A DNA stretch of 64,000 nucleotides from Setaria digitata (lineage: Eukaryota; Nematoda; Chromadorea; Rhabditida; Setariidae): positions 1-64,000 of the forward strand of contig RCAB01000089.1 of the NCBI GenBank assembly GCA_003640385.1, written 5' to 3'. Every line of letters starts with the position of its first letter. Position 1 is the first letter of the stretch. The position numbers were made by a program, and so were the translations under genes. The notes under the pieces are model-generated. The model was not told where the DNA came from and did not search any database. It saw nothing but the letters and a program-made list of their open reading frames with translations. Positions 27,401 through 38,852 of the stretch are shown here, piece after piece.

Positions 27401-27938
27401 AAAAACACACACACAAATAAACATAAAATTGATAATGAATTTATCGCTGCTAAAAATTGGATATTCACTGACACTACATGCATCTGGCGGTCCTTAAAAA
27501 GTGATAAAGGAATGCGTTGAAAAAGTAGACTTGTATCACATTAATTTAGTTAACAAACTCTAGATGGCGCAACTTCCCCTAAAGACAAAAATGCAGAGCC
27601 GAAAATTATTTTTTTCAAAATACTCATTATTACACTCAAGCTGAATCCTAAATTTCATGCCATAATTTCAAAAAATTACTGGCAACAATTCTACGATCAA
27701 TTACATTTTTATTCTAAAGTGAAATTAAATAAAGCTTGAGTGCTGAAGAACAGAGAAATGAACATGAAAAGAGAAAAAAAAAAAAGGAACATTTTACAGA
27801 TGAAAGACCTAGTTACAAAAACATAAAGTCAGTAGAAATATAGGTGATTTTCTGGTACCTTAAGGTTTTTTAAAAATAAATAAATTAAAAGAAGTGGAAC
27901 AACTTTACAGATGTTTTGATTAGAAGATCATTAACGAA
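18481..27938. other. Gene-poor interval
   Basis: About 9.5 kb without a supported gene. Open frames of 60-120 aa occur on both strands (for example 18806-19168 plus and 26378-26701 minus) but lack recognisable motifs. There are scattered A/T homopolymers and a short (CA)n near 27400-27415. One stretch at about 24316-24489 reads like an exon (open, Ser-rich, ending GTCGAC|GTAAATGG) but has no partner. No tRNA, rRNA, transposase or reverse transcriptase was found. The right end is probably the 3' UTR of the acyl-CoA synthetase gene; an AATAAA on the minus strand lies at 27713-27708. Confidence 0.5.
27708..27713 (-). terminator. Candidate polyadenylation signal of the FATP-like gene
   Basis: AATAAA on the minus strand (TTTATT on the plus strand), about 225 bases downstream of the FATP-like stop codon. 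It is the first canonical hexamer I see downstream of the stop. AT-rich sequence produces such hexamers by chance, so confidence is moderate. Confidence 0.4.
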
Positions 27939-30900
27939 TCAAATGCCCACGCAAGCACCATCGTCTAATTCTCGCTGTAACCTTTCATCGAATACCCTGG
28001 AAGAACATTTCAGCAACTAAGACATCAAGGCTTTCCTATCTTTAACTCCCGTTTTAGATATTGCCAAGATACCATCAGTCACACTCAACACAATCTTTTT
28101 TTCCCACATTTGCCGCGAAGGAAATTGGTAATTACAGCGCAATATGAAAAAAAACTCTGATGTTTCAGGAAAAATAAACTATCACATACTTTCTTAAAAT
28201 ACTTCCGCACTCGTAATATTGATGAATATCTTGTTTTCAAAACCGTAATTTGCTTTTGAAATCAAGAGAAAAAAGGACACTTTACCTATAAGACTTAATG
28301 GAAAAGTCCCAAATAAAAACTTCGTCATGAAAACGGGATAAATCATATCCTTCCTTTTGCAGATTCATTTTTTTCAGCTTATAAGTACCTATAACATACA
28401 AGTTTAAAAGAGCAAAAAAATTAGAGATTTTCATCCCTTGAGCTATGTGTCAAGATATCGAAAAATATAAGCGTAACCTGTTCGCTCAAAATTTTTGCAG
28501 AAGCGTAAAAAAATAGGAATAGCATAAGATGGAAGGCTTTTTTTGACATGTTCCGCTATTTTAAATACTGCATCCTGAAAACAGACTGGTAACTTGTGTA
28601 ACTGCTATTTACATTATTAAAATTAAATATGTGACCGGTGAAAAAATAGACGACTAAAACAATCCTAACTTTTAAAAACTCGCCCTCTGCTACGATGACA
28701 GCGGCCATACCAGCTCGACCTTCTCTGTCTGCAAAGTTTTTCGGTCAGCAGTAAAAACAATATATATTCCGAAATGAACTCATTAAATAATAAAAATATC
28801 AGTAAAAAACAGCAAAACTTACTCGGTATTTCGACACCGTAAACAGCAACATCGGTTACACATTTTAAAAGTTGCAAAATACCCTCTATTTCTGTAGTAC
28901 TCACGTTTTCACCCTTCCACCTACAAAAACATCCAATTTACTTAAAAATCTGATTTAGGATAAAAAGAATATAATACACAGTGTATCATTATCAGAGTTA
29001 ACCAGTGCAGCAATGGAAGAACAAGCGACCTTTAAAAATTCTTCAGACACGAAATGTGGCACTATATTCTAGGAGGAAAAAAAAACCTGAAAGTGTCGCC
29101 TTTTCGATCCTTGAAATACAGATATCCTAGATCATCCCAGTGCACAATGTCACCTGATGTAAAAACAGCATCACCTCTGCGTAAAACATTTCTCATTATC
29201 TTCTTCCCAGTATCCTTCTCGTCTAGATATCCCTCAAAACTGCAAAAATCCCTGTCATGTCTCTGCAAAATATATCAAAGCATTCTGAAATCTTGTATCA
29301 TATAATTTTTAAAATATACCGTTATTTAGGAAATGATTATGTAAAAATGGTACTATTTCTAGGATAAAAAAAAACCTCAATTTCATTTAATTAATCACTT
29401 CAACGAAATTAAAATTCCAAACTTATATGAAGGATAAGACAAAAGATGGGTACAAAAACAGCAATTACCTAAGTAAAGGTTCATTTTCCATGATAACACC
29501 GACCATTTCACCAGTTTCTCCCGGTTTGCACGCAACACAAAATCCATCTTTCGTACGAATTAATTCACCGGTATCATCGTTAACTTTAAGTAAACGCACA
29601 GGATATAAATATTTCACAAAAGGATGCACCGGAATAAAACCACACGATCCAACATGATTATCTATGTTCACTGAAAAGTAGTGTAGATTTATGGAATTTT
29701 TAATAAATTCTCTAAAATACGAAATATTTCAAAAATCATATCACTTGAGGTAAATAGACGCATAAATGCGAACTGCAGAAAAACTCCAGTATAAATTTCC
29801 TGTCATCGAAGCGATTGTACAATTATAACAATGTTCTGCCACAACAAATTTCTTCAGAAAATGAATTTATTTTATAGAATTTTGTAAAATTAACAAATAA
29901 CTTGAACATACCAATACTTGAATTGCCTTCTGTGCTACCATAAAATTCACCAATTTTTTGGATGCCAAAACGGTGCACGAATTCAGGCCAAATTTTTGCC
30001 CGTAAACCATTACCGAACATAAGGCGTATTTTGTGTTCCCTTGCCTCTGCAACCTCTTTTTGTGTCAGGAGGTATCTGAAAACAAAGCTACTGTACGAAA
30101 GAAATGATTGGGAAAAATAAGACTACCACTCTAAATCCCAAAATATTATACCGAATAGAATCATCAACAATCATCGGCCCGCCTCGTACCCCCACTTTCC
30201 ACAATGGAATAACTGAAATTTTCAAATAAGATAAACTTCAAATCAGATAAAAATTATGTTCCGATCAAAAACTACCATGAAAAACCTTACCTACATATTT
30301 CACCAATATACTGACTGACAGTGCAATTATGTCTGACACAGTCTTTCCAGAAATTACTTGCAGAGAATTTTTTCCTGATGACACACGTGCTACCTTGCAG
30401 TACGGTCTGTCCGATACCGAGAACTCCTCCAGCACTATGGTAAACTGGCATCATCACATACAGACGGTCCGTTGTATAGATTCCAAAAGACTTAGCGACA
30501 CCCATCGTCATCCAGTAATACCTAAATTTTAAAGAACTGATTGCAAAAGTTTGAAAATAAATGTGGCATGTCCATATCACTAAGTGGACTCAATATGTCA
30601 CAGCTGTTTCTCTATGTCACTTATTTTCCTGCAGAATTTCCTAATTTCATTAATTTCTCATTCCTACAAAGTTTTTTCTTCCTTTTTTTCGAGTAATTCA
30701 AATTGTAAATTTATAAGAACTATCACCATCAAAACATTAACGTTAAAATAAAATCCACTTCCACGTACCGGTAATGCTTTATCACAGCTGGTTTCGGATT
30801 TCCTGTTGTCCCTGACGTGAAAATATAACAAAGAACTGCTAAAAAGTTAAAAACTGTGAGAAAAAACAGATTTGCAACTATGTACTGCACAACAGTTTCA

Positions 30901-32977
30901 AGGCAGTATCAAATTGAGCCAAAAAATAATTGAGTAAAAAAAAAAATAATTATACTAAGGATACAGAGGACAGAACTTCAAGATAAAATTTAAATTCTCA
31001 TAAAAACTGTTTTATGGTGTCTAGAAGTGGGCATAGCCAATCAATAACCAATCGACGTAAGAGTGTCCTTTCATCTGATTAACCTCCAGAAGAATTAAGA
31101 GACCGAGTGAAACAACACCAGAAGCTAGTGAAAAAAAAAAAGAAAATTACATCTGAAAGTTGGTTTATCTTCAACGATTGGTTCCTCGGAAGAAAATAAC
31201 GGAATTTTCGTTGCTAAAGACAAAATGCCATTTTCCGCACCAACAAAATCGTCTATAACATAAACCTTCATCTGATCCAACTTTCCCGATGAGAATAAAT
31301 CACTCAGTGCTGAAAATGACGAAGAATCTTTAGCACGTACTTTTCTAGTTCTGTTTCTGAAATTTCCCTTTCAGCGATCAGGTCTCTCCAGTAGGACGCA
31401 CCTACATAAACCTATCCAAAACAGTCACGAAAACGAATAAATTAAGTCGGAGTAAACTAGTTGTTCATAACAAAGACCATTGTTCGACACATAAATCGGA
31501 TGTCTAACATTCATACTCATCTGTGAACAGTGTTGCTTTTTACAACGAAAGCAATGACTGTAAAAACTCCTCGAAGTTCGATTCTTTTACAAACTTCATG
31601 AGCATTTGTCCTTGACTTCCTTGTGAGGTACAATTGTTGCCCAATCTCACTGTGATTCTGCAATCTAGTATCCCACTGTAGGAATGATAATTTTCCTGCA
31701 TGCACAGTTTTGCGCATGATTCTTTGATCAAGTTTCAAAAACCACTGTGCATTTCTTAACGTCAAGAAAATTCGACAATAGATAAGACTAACCAGGAAGA
31801 AGTTCCCTGCTTGTGACTATGGAACTTGACTTCGAAATGCTGATTGAATGGGCAAGTGGCTCTGCCTTGAGATTTACATTCACCCACGAAGTGATAATAC
31901 CTATCTTACTTAATCCAAGCCAAATAGCAGGAAAATGAGCACAGTTCTCAAGAAACAGTGCTACTACATCACCATTTTTGTAGCCTTGCGACTGCAAAAA
32001 TATTTAATTTCATTTTTGATTTAACAGATCACTGAATCTTCTTTATCAAAGACAGAGCAGTTCAGGATTAAAAAAGAGGTAAATACCGCACATTTCCATA
32101 AAGTACACTTCGTTAAATGGCTTTATTTTTTCTCCTCTTCAAAATCTATTTCGGTTCAATGACAATATGAACAAATCTAAAATGAATCAAATTCTGGACA
32201 AGTGTAATTTGTTAACCTGAAAGTAGTTCGCATATTGATTGCACAATTGGTTCATTTCATGGAACGTAAATCTCCTTCCTGTGTCCACTTCAACTACTGC
32301 TTCTTTATCGCGATAAATTTTAACATTTCGTAAGAATATTTCATGCAACGGTTCATTTGTTTTCATATGTTTCCAAATACCCCATCTCAATCGGACCAAT
32401 AATACCAAACCACTATATCCGAAAGAAAATAAGGATATTTTAAATCAAACTTATTAACAAAAAAGTACAAATGATAAGTCACATTGAACGGCAGAGTAAC
32501 TGTAGAAAGAAGTACATTAAAATACTACACTGGCAAATCGCTTTAGCCATATTCAAACACATCATTGGTGAGGAAAAATTTTGACTGTCGAGAACATTTT
32601 TTTTCTTACTGATTAGTAGTTAATTGAAAAGAAGAGTAATAAGTGTTGTTAAATCAAATGTGTTTACATTTGTCGGTTTGACATGTGGCCATCTGCCTGA
32701 ATAAATGCCGTAAATTACTCAAGAAATTGTTATCCATCCATTTTTTTTTTTTATCAGTGTTAGTTTGAAATATATTACCATTAATAAATTTGAATTTCAA
32801 CATAACTCACCACAAATCTCTTCCCATTGTTGAACGGAACTGATAAAAGTAGTGTGAAGTGAGACACTGATAAATTAAATAAACGATGAGTGCGAAAAAT
32901 ATGTACAGCGACAATGTGTAGGCTAACGATGTCCAAAATGCTATTTCGGCAAAGAACAATACATTGAAATCAAACAT
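27939..32977 (-). CDS. Fatty-acid transport protein / very-long-chain acyl-CoA synthetase (FATP/SLC27, ACS-20/ACS-22 type)
   Basis: Minus-strand exons: 32977-32811, 32412-32217, 31991-31793, 31309-31151, 30838-30769, 30521-30291, 30075-29912, 29670-29469, 29239-29087, 28920-28823, 28728-28670, 28574-28478, 28388-28286, 27996-27939. They total 1956 nt (651 aa), the usual FATP length, with consistent phases. An N-terminal hydrophobic anchor (about residues 5-43) precedes the AMP-binding enzyme. The P-loop-like AMP motif [12 protein letters not shown] is at about 245-256, FYGSTEGN at about 385-392, and the FATP hallmark [13 protein letters not shown] at about 510-522. [17 protein letters not shown] near 598 matches the C-terminal FATP block. 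By family knowledge the enzyme activates long and very-long-chain fatty acids with ATP and CoA at ER or plasma membrane, driving uptake; the C. elegans members support cuticle barrier lipids. A TTTTTTCAG acceptor one base before the ATG suggests trans-splicing or a 5' UTR intron. Confidence 0.92.
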
Positions 32978-35900
32978 CCTGAAAAAAGTAGTAATTAAAA
33001 CAAATGATGAATGCTACACAGATTCTTTAATAAACAAAATTTCCTGCAGAAAAGCAGGAGGAATTAGTACTGTGTATCGAATTAAACAATATGAAAACAG
33101 CAACTGACTGTTGAATCTATAAACATTCCTTTACAGAAGAAACTGCTCATCTTCGAAAATGTGACCAGTCCTACACGCAGTATTAGTATTAAATAATGTC
33201 ATATGCTCCAATAATTAATAAGTATTATACAACAAGCAAAACTATGGGTAATTTTATTATATTCATCCAGCAAATCCTGTATTTCTCAGGGCATCACATA
33301 GCTGTTGAGACAGATGTTTCACTCAAATCTTGACTTGAAACAAACGTATAAAATGATAGAATTAGTTTCAAAAATTTCCTTAAAAATTACGGTCCTCTAA
33401 AGATTACAGCAGTTTGTACGAAAGGAGTTACTAATGGATTTCCATTAATGATAATATATTCAAAGTTAATACGCGACAAATGAGTAAAATAAACTGCTTC
33501 AAGTGCTACAAACTCATGCAGAAACTGAATTATCAGTTTAATATTGATCATAATAGCCAAAGATAGCAATGAATTAATACGGATATTCAATTTACAACAA
33601 AAAAATAACTCTACGGAAAACTCGTTCAACAAGTTAAAAGCAGCTTTATAATGAGAGTAATGTTATAATAGTGAAAGTATTGTTCAATGGTTTTTTTTTT
33701 TTTTAAATCGATAATAAAGGAAGTTAGAAAGCAATCGTTTTTAAGCACCAAGTTCTCTTTCAGCTTGCAATAGAAAAGAACGCTTTGATTTCAAATATTA
33801 AGCAATAAAAAAAATGGAATGACAAGTGGATGGAAAATCTGACGGACTATCTGAAATATCTAACAAGCAGAAGAAGATAATGAATCATTTGCTTTAATAG
33901 TTAGTGCCGTCTAGTATAAAAATATTTTCTAAAGATTGAAAACCGACATTTTTTCAAAGTTTGGGAAAATTCTCGTTCTAATTTGCATACAACATGCTTC
34001 ATATAAACATATTTAAAAGAAGAGATTCGAAAAGACGTCAAATCAGAATGACATTCAAGAACGTTTTTGAAGCGCTGAATGACTAGAACGAGTGTTGGAA
34101 GAGAAAGATTCTGTGAATAATTGTAAATTTTAACACGTTAAAGGAGTATTTCTTCTTGTAGTTATAGCCGTGTTATCTCCTATCGTACATGTGCTCATTG
34201 AACAGTGGAACAGTACAACAACATGAAGGAATTACTCGAAAGTTTTATAGTTCATTTTTTCATGCGACCAGTCGACCCTTTGCAGTGTATATTAAAACAG
34301 GAAAGTCAAAGTGCTACTCGCTGACTCGTCCACCACCGCATTCATAATGCTCGACACAACAGTGAACATGGATGTTTGTGTGTCTCCGAACAAAAGCGCA
34401 GCTGATGAACCTAAATAAGAAGGAGAGGCACCTCGCGAGATTATCCAAATATCGAAAATTAGTTTCCCTAAGTAGTATCGAACAGTAATCGATTACCCTA
34501 CTCTCGATGGCCCTGTTTGTCATCTGCACAGCTGACTATTATATAAATCATTGCCTGCATCACTGACAGCAGCAGACTTGCCAAATGCTGCGCAGCAGTG
34601 TTACTTCAAACTCAGAAGCCTAATTTCAGCTGCTTTACACATGAAATGATACCGACAACGAACATACCTAGTGAAGTAGAGAATAACTGCCACTGCAAAG
34701 AGGACACAGTTCCAGCCTCCTCCAGCATCCCATCCACTTAAGCCTGCATCAAGTAATGAAGCTAACTGCGCGCATATAAATTTGCAGAAAACTAAACAAC
34801 AGAGGATACTCTTTGCTGATACAGATGACAGTGCTATCCAGAAAGACCAGAAAGTATTAACGATCGCTTAATTGGAAAACTTTTCAGACCGCTGCTGCAT
34901 ATTAAATGAGATAAAAAAGAAAATCAGTCACTTCTGTGGACGGTGACGATAATCAGTGATGCTAAAAGGGAATAGCAGTGAATCTTACCAAGCAACGCTG
35001 TGTAATTGGTCTACGCATTAAGCGCGAGCATGGGGAAGAGAGGAAGGAAAATCAGCGTCGAATAACAAAATAATGAAATGAAGGGTCCAGGAAATAGAAA
35101 AAAACAGGTACTGAAATATAGAGCAGGGACTTGACACTGAACTATAGCCGCAGGACAATGTGAAGAGGTTGAAAGAAGGAAGTAATTCATTGAAAAACTA
35201 CTTTTTACAACGTAGCAGCTCTTTTTTTGCTGGTAATATATTATCTGGGAGTATTTCAAATAATGTAGAGCACTTCCTGACATCATATGCTCACATCAAT
35301 TCTAATTAAACTTATCATTTCAAGATAAGCAGCAAACAGTTAGAAAATACTTGCCATAGGAAACTTATAAAACAACTGGTGAGAGAGGAAAACAGATTGA
35401 CGAATAACAAGAGTAATTTATAACTCAAAAAGCTGAAAACTGCGTTATTTACTGGTCGGTCGTCGCTTGCCAGGATGATTGAACTATATGCGTTTGTATA
35501 AAAAAGATACTAATTTGGGATGGATAGAATTAAAGCAACATACATCATTTTCATTTAATTTCCATCCCTATTAATTAAACTCATCATTGTAATATCCAGA
35601 AAGCGAAGAAAAAATGAATAAGCTTAACCGAATCCTATGAATGGACAGTTAAAAAAGTACACCTGTGGAGGAAGGAGAGAAGGCTGATGATCATGATGAA
35701 CAGTTCACTAAATTTCTCACTGCTACAGAACAAGAACTACAATACAAATGGAACTGATAAAATACGACCTCTACATTCACTGCAAAAAATTGTTCATTAG
35801 TGGCTCATTTTCTAACGGTTCGACAAAAATTTCCCCATCCATAATCCAAATCACTCACTTGGACTCATTTCGTGACTTTAATTTCTGAAAACATGTCCTT

Positions 35901-38305
35901 GCTTTTAAGCAATCAGGACAGTTATTTATTAAAATGCTGTTTGAAAACTTTTAAAAAATTTTCAGTTTCTGATGCTTCTTGCAAAAAAAGAACATTCACA
36001 AAAAAACAAGCTTACCCTAACAATTCCATAACTGTCTTCCGTTAGGTGACTCTCATTTCCAAACCTGTTACGAATAAAGCAAAAAAAATTTAAGCTGTGT
36101 GTTTGTGTGGAAATTCACGCAAACTCGTAGCTATGTCTCAACGTTGAAGAAATTCCAGAAATGGAGAAATCTTATACTTTACTTACAAATAAATGATATA
36201 TCATGCGGGAATTAAAACCAAAAATGACAAAAGTAAAAGGAGCACTTGGGAGCAACGAAAAATGGCACTTCCTTTCCGAGCAGCATTACAACAGAGGAAA
36301 ATGCACAAAACGGAGGGTTTTTATTCAGATGAAAGAACGAAAACAGGAATGAGTTGGACTGGTAAGTATTATGATAAAATAGATACCAAACATAAGAGGT
36401 TCCGTTATAAAGACGCCGACATAATTTAAATGAAGTGTTTTACCCACGCTACGAATTTGTTTTCTTCCTAGGAAATGGGTGTATCTACCCTAATAATACC
36501 ACTTAAAAAAGGAAAAAACAATCAAAAAAAAAGGAAAAAAAAAAAAACTATACTGGTGTTCAGCAGTCGTCAACGATACAGGTTGAAAATCGGGGCAAGT
36601 TAAAGAAAATTTGCGGGAGAAAAATCCGAAAATCATTTATGTTGTATGTCGCCGGACGGGTTTATTAGATAGTGGATAGAAAAGAATGTCAATATAATAC
36701 AGCTCAGTGGCTGTGGTACTTTGCTTCTCATCGTTGCAGAAAATACCCTTCGCGGTGACTGAAAATTAGATTTTTTTTTTGTAAGGGCAAGTGAACAGAA
36801 AAGTTAAAAAGCTTCAACGAAAAGATATCGACAAATATTCATTACTTTCCCTTTCACTTGTACTAAATAGTTTTTTTTTTTTTCATTTCTATTGAGGAAT
36901 CTATTGACCGCTTTTGAAATGTATCCGCTGCGATTTATTTTTTGGCTTACACAGTGCTCTGCTGCATGGACTCAGCAAATAAATGGAACTACTTCCATCA
37001 AATTTGTCATCGAAACTGCTATGTCTTGTATATCTTGCGTAAAGTGGAGAGAGGGACGAAACCAATGATAATATTTATATTATGTTTAGAGAGAATAGAC
37101 TGTCTACGGCAAGATATTTCTCATAACCTTTCCAAGTGAATTTTCTGTACCAGCAGAAATGGGAAGAAAATACAACACGACAGCAGAAGAGAATTAAAAG
37201 TACAGTAGAATAATTAGTGAAGATTAAATAAGCATGCTTCAGTAACATGAGCACAGTAGGAATAAATGTGAATTAGAACAAACAAATAATCACTGTCATG
37301 CGCACATAACTGAACAAAGAAACAGTGAGTTAAGAACCTAATCTTTAACCAAGTGCTTATGAGTGGTTAAGAATGACAACACAACTACTCAACTGAGCCA
37401 TCACTGTCAATTAATGATGCAACTATACTGCACCAAAGAGACTAACTGATTTCACGGTAAATGAAGGTTAAAATGGAGTTTAAAATAATTTCATTGGATA
37501 CTGTATAAGTTTGATAATAATGGATGGATAATTCTGCTTTTCCATTAATTCTCTGTTCGTTATTCATAGATTTAGGAGCCAGTTTGTTTTCTTAGGGAAG
37601 TTCAAAAGCTTGATGAAACTCTCATTAAAATGATGCAGTCTAAAAAAACTGAAAAGAGAAGACAAAGCAAGTTTTAAAAAAATAAAATAGAAAAAAACCA
37701 ACTGGAAAAACTTACTTCGAAATGGAACCACAGCTAGAAATAAGCAATACACGTTAACCGACTACGATGAATTTACATATTTCCGAGCCGATAGATATAG
37801 TACCACCACCATAAATGATTTAAAAGTGCAAACGCATTCCTCTGAAAAACTCAAAGTGAAAATAGAATAGCAAAATTTCTTTGTAGTTAAAAAACTAAAA
37901 GATTTTCACATTTCATAGAAAGTCGACAAACCACAACATGATTGGGACCACTGATGGTCATCAGTAACCCTTACTGATATGCAACCAATAAACTGCAGAG
38001 ATGGATGTTTAATAAGTGGAAGGCAGTCATATTTGCCGACAGCTTTCATCTTTTCAACAAACACCAAGCTTATGAAGATTTAACTAATGATGCTTTTTAA
38101 GCAAAAAAAAAAAAAAAAAAAAAGAAAGAAAGAAACAAATAGAGACAACACTTTATTCCTCACACATTAAAAAGAATAAGTTTTACGACACTTGAGAAAG
38201 ACCAGTAAAAGTATATCCCATTATCAAAGAAATAAAAATTAAAAAAAATAAACAGAAATGACGACTTTTAACTTCTCTTTAGAAATAACCCGTTGTTCAC
38301 TGCTG

Positions 38306-38354
<49 letters not shown>

Positions 38355-38852
38355 AATGCAACATGACATTAAGACTTCAAATACCGATCATCGGAACGCT
38401 GGTCAAAATCTAATATGAACTGAATAATCTGCATATATCGCATTACTAATGCTTTGAAAAAAAAAAAAAAAAAAAACAAAACAAAACAAAAAAAATTAAA
38501 TTAGATTAAACAGATGAGTGCTGATTCCTTTAATTCCTGTATTTTGGAAGAAATGTTTTGCCAAATCAAGATAGCAAATTGTAATACGAAAGACTACAGT
38601 AGAAGCATATTGAATGGTATTTCACTAGTTGATGAGCTGTGTTTCCAAAGATTTTATGTGACGGTTTAATTAAAAATGATGACGACGGAAGAAAAGTGAA
38701 ACGTAACTGGATCGCAAATGATGTGAGCAAACATATTTGGTCATAAAAATAAACTTCCGAAAAGTTGAAATTAGTTGTCACTAGAAAAAGCCCTAATAAG
38801 TTGAAAAGAAAAGATTGCAACAGGACACCGAAAATGACTGCGGAAGATTTTA
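32978..38852. other. Intergenic between FATP-like 5' end and deubiquitinase 3' end
   Basis: About 5.9 kb between two minus-strand genes. The left part (33.0-34.9 kb) is upstream of the FATP-like gene and contains a more complex stretch at 34668-34867 that stays open on the minus strand and ends in CACTAG|GTATGT, possibly a 5' exon. The right part is AT-rich with several poly(A) runs (38102-38122, 38306-38353, 38457-38476) and should include the deubiquitinase 3' UTR. No other gene is supported. Confidence 0.5.
38306..38353. repeat. Poly(A) homopolymer of 48 bases
   Basis: An uninterrupted run of about 48 A on the plus strand. It is the longest homopolymer in the window, with two shorter A runs within 200 bases on each side. 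Exact length is uncertain for any assembly. Confidence 0.9.

Noticed and set aside
35011..35286. 91-aa minus-strand open frame with hydrophobic C-terminus
   Set aside because: No splice structure or family resemblance; not supported as a gene.
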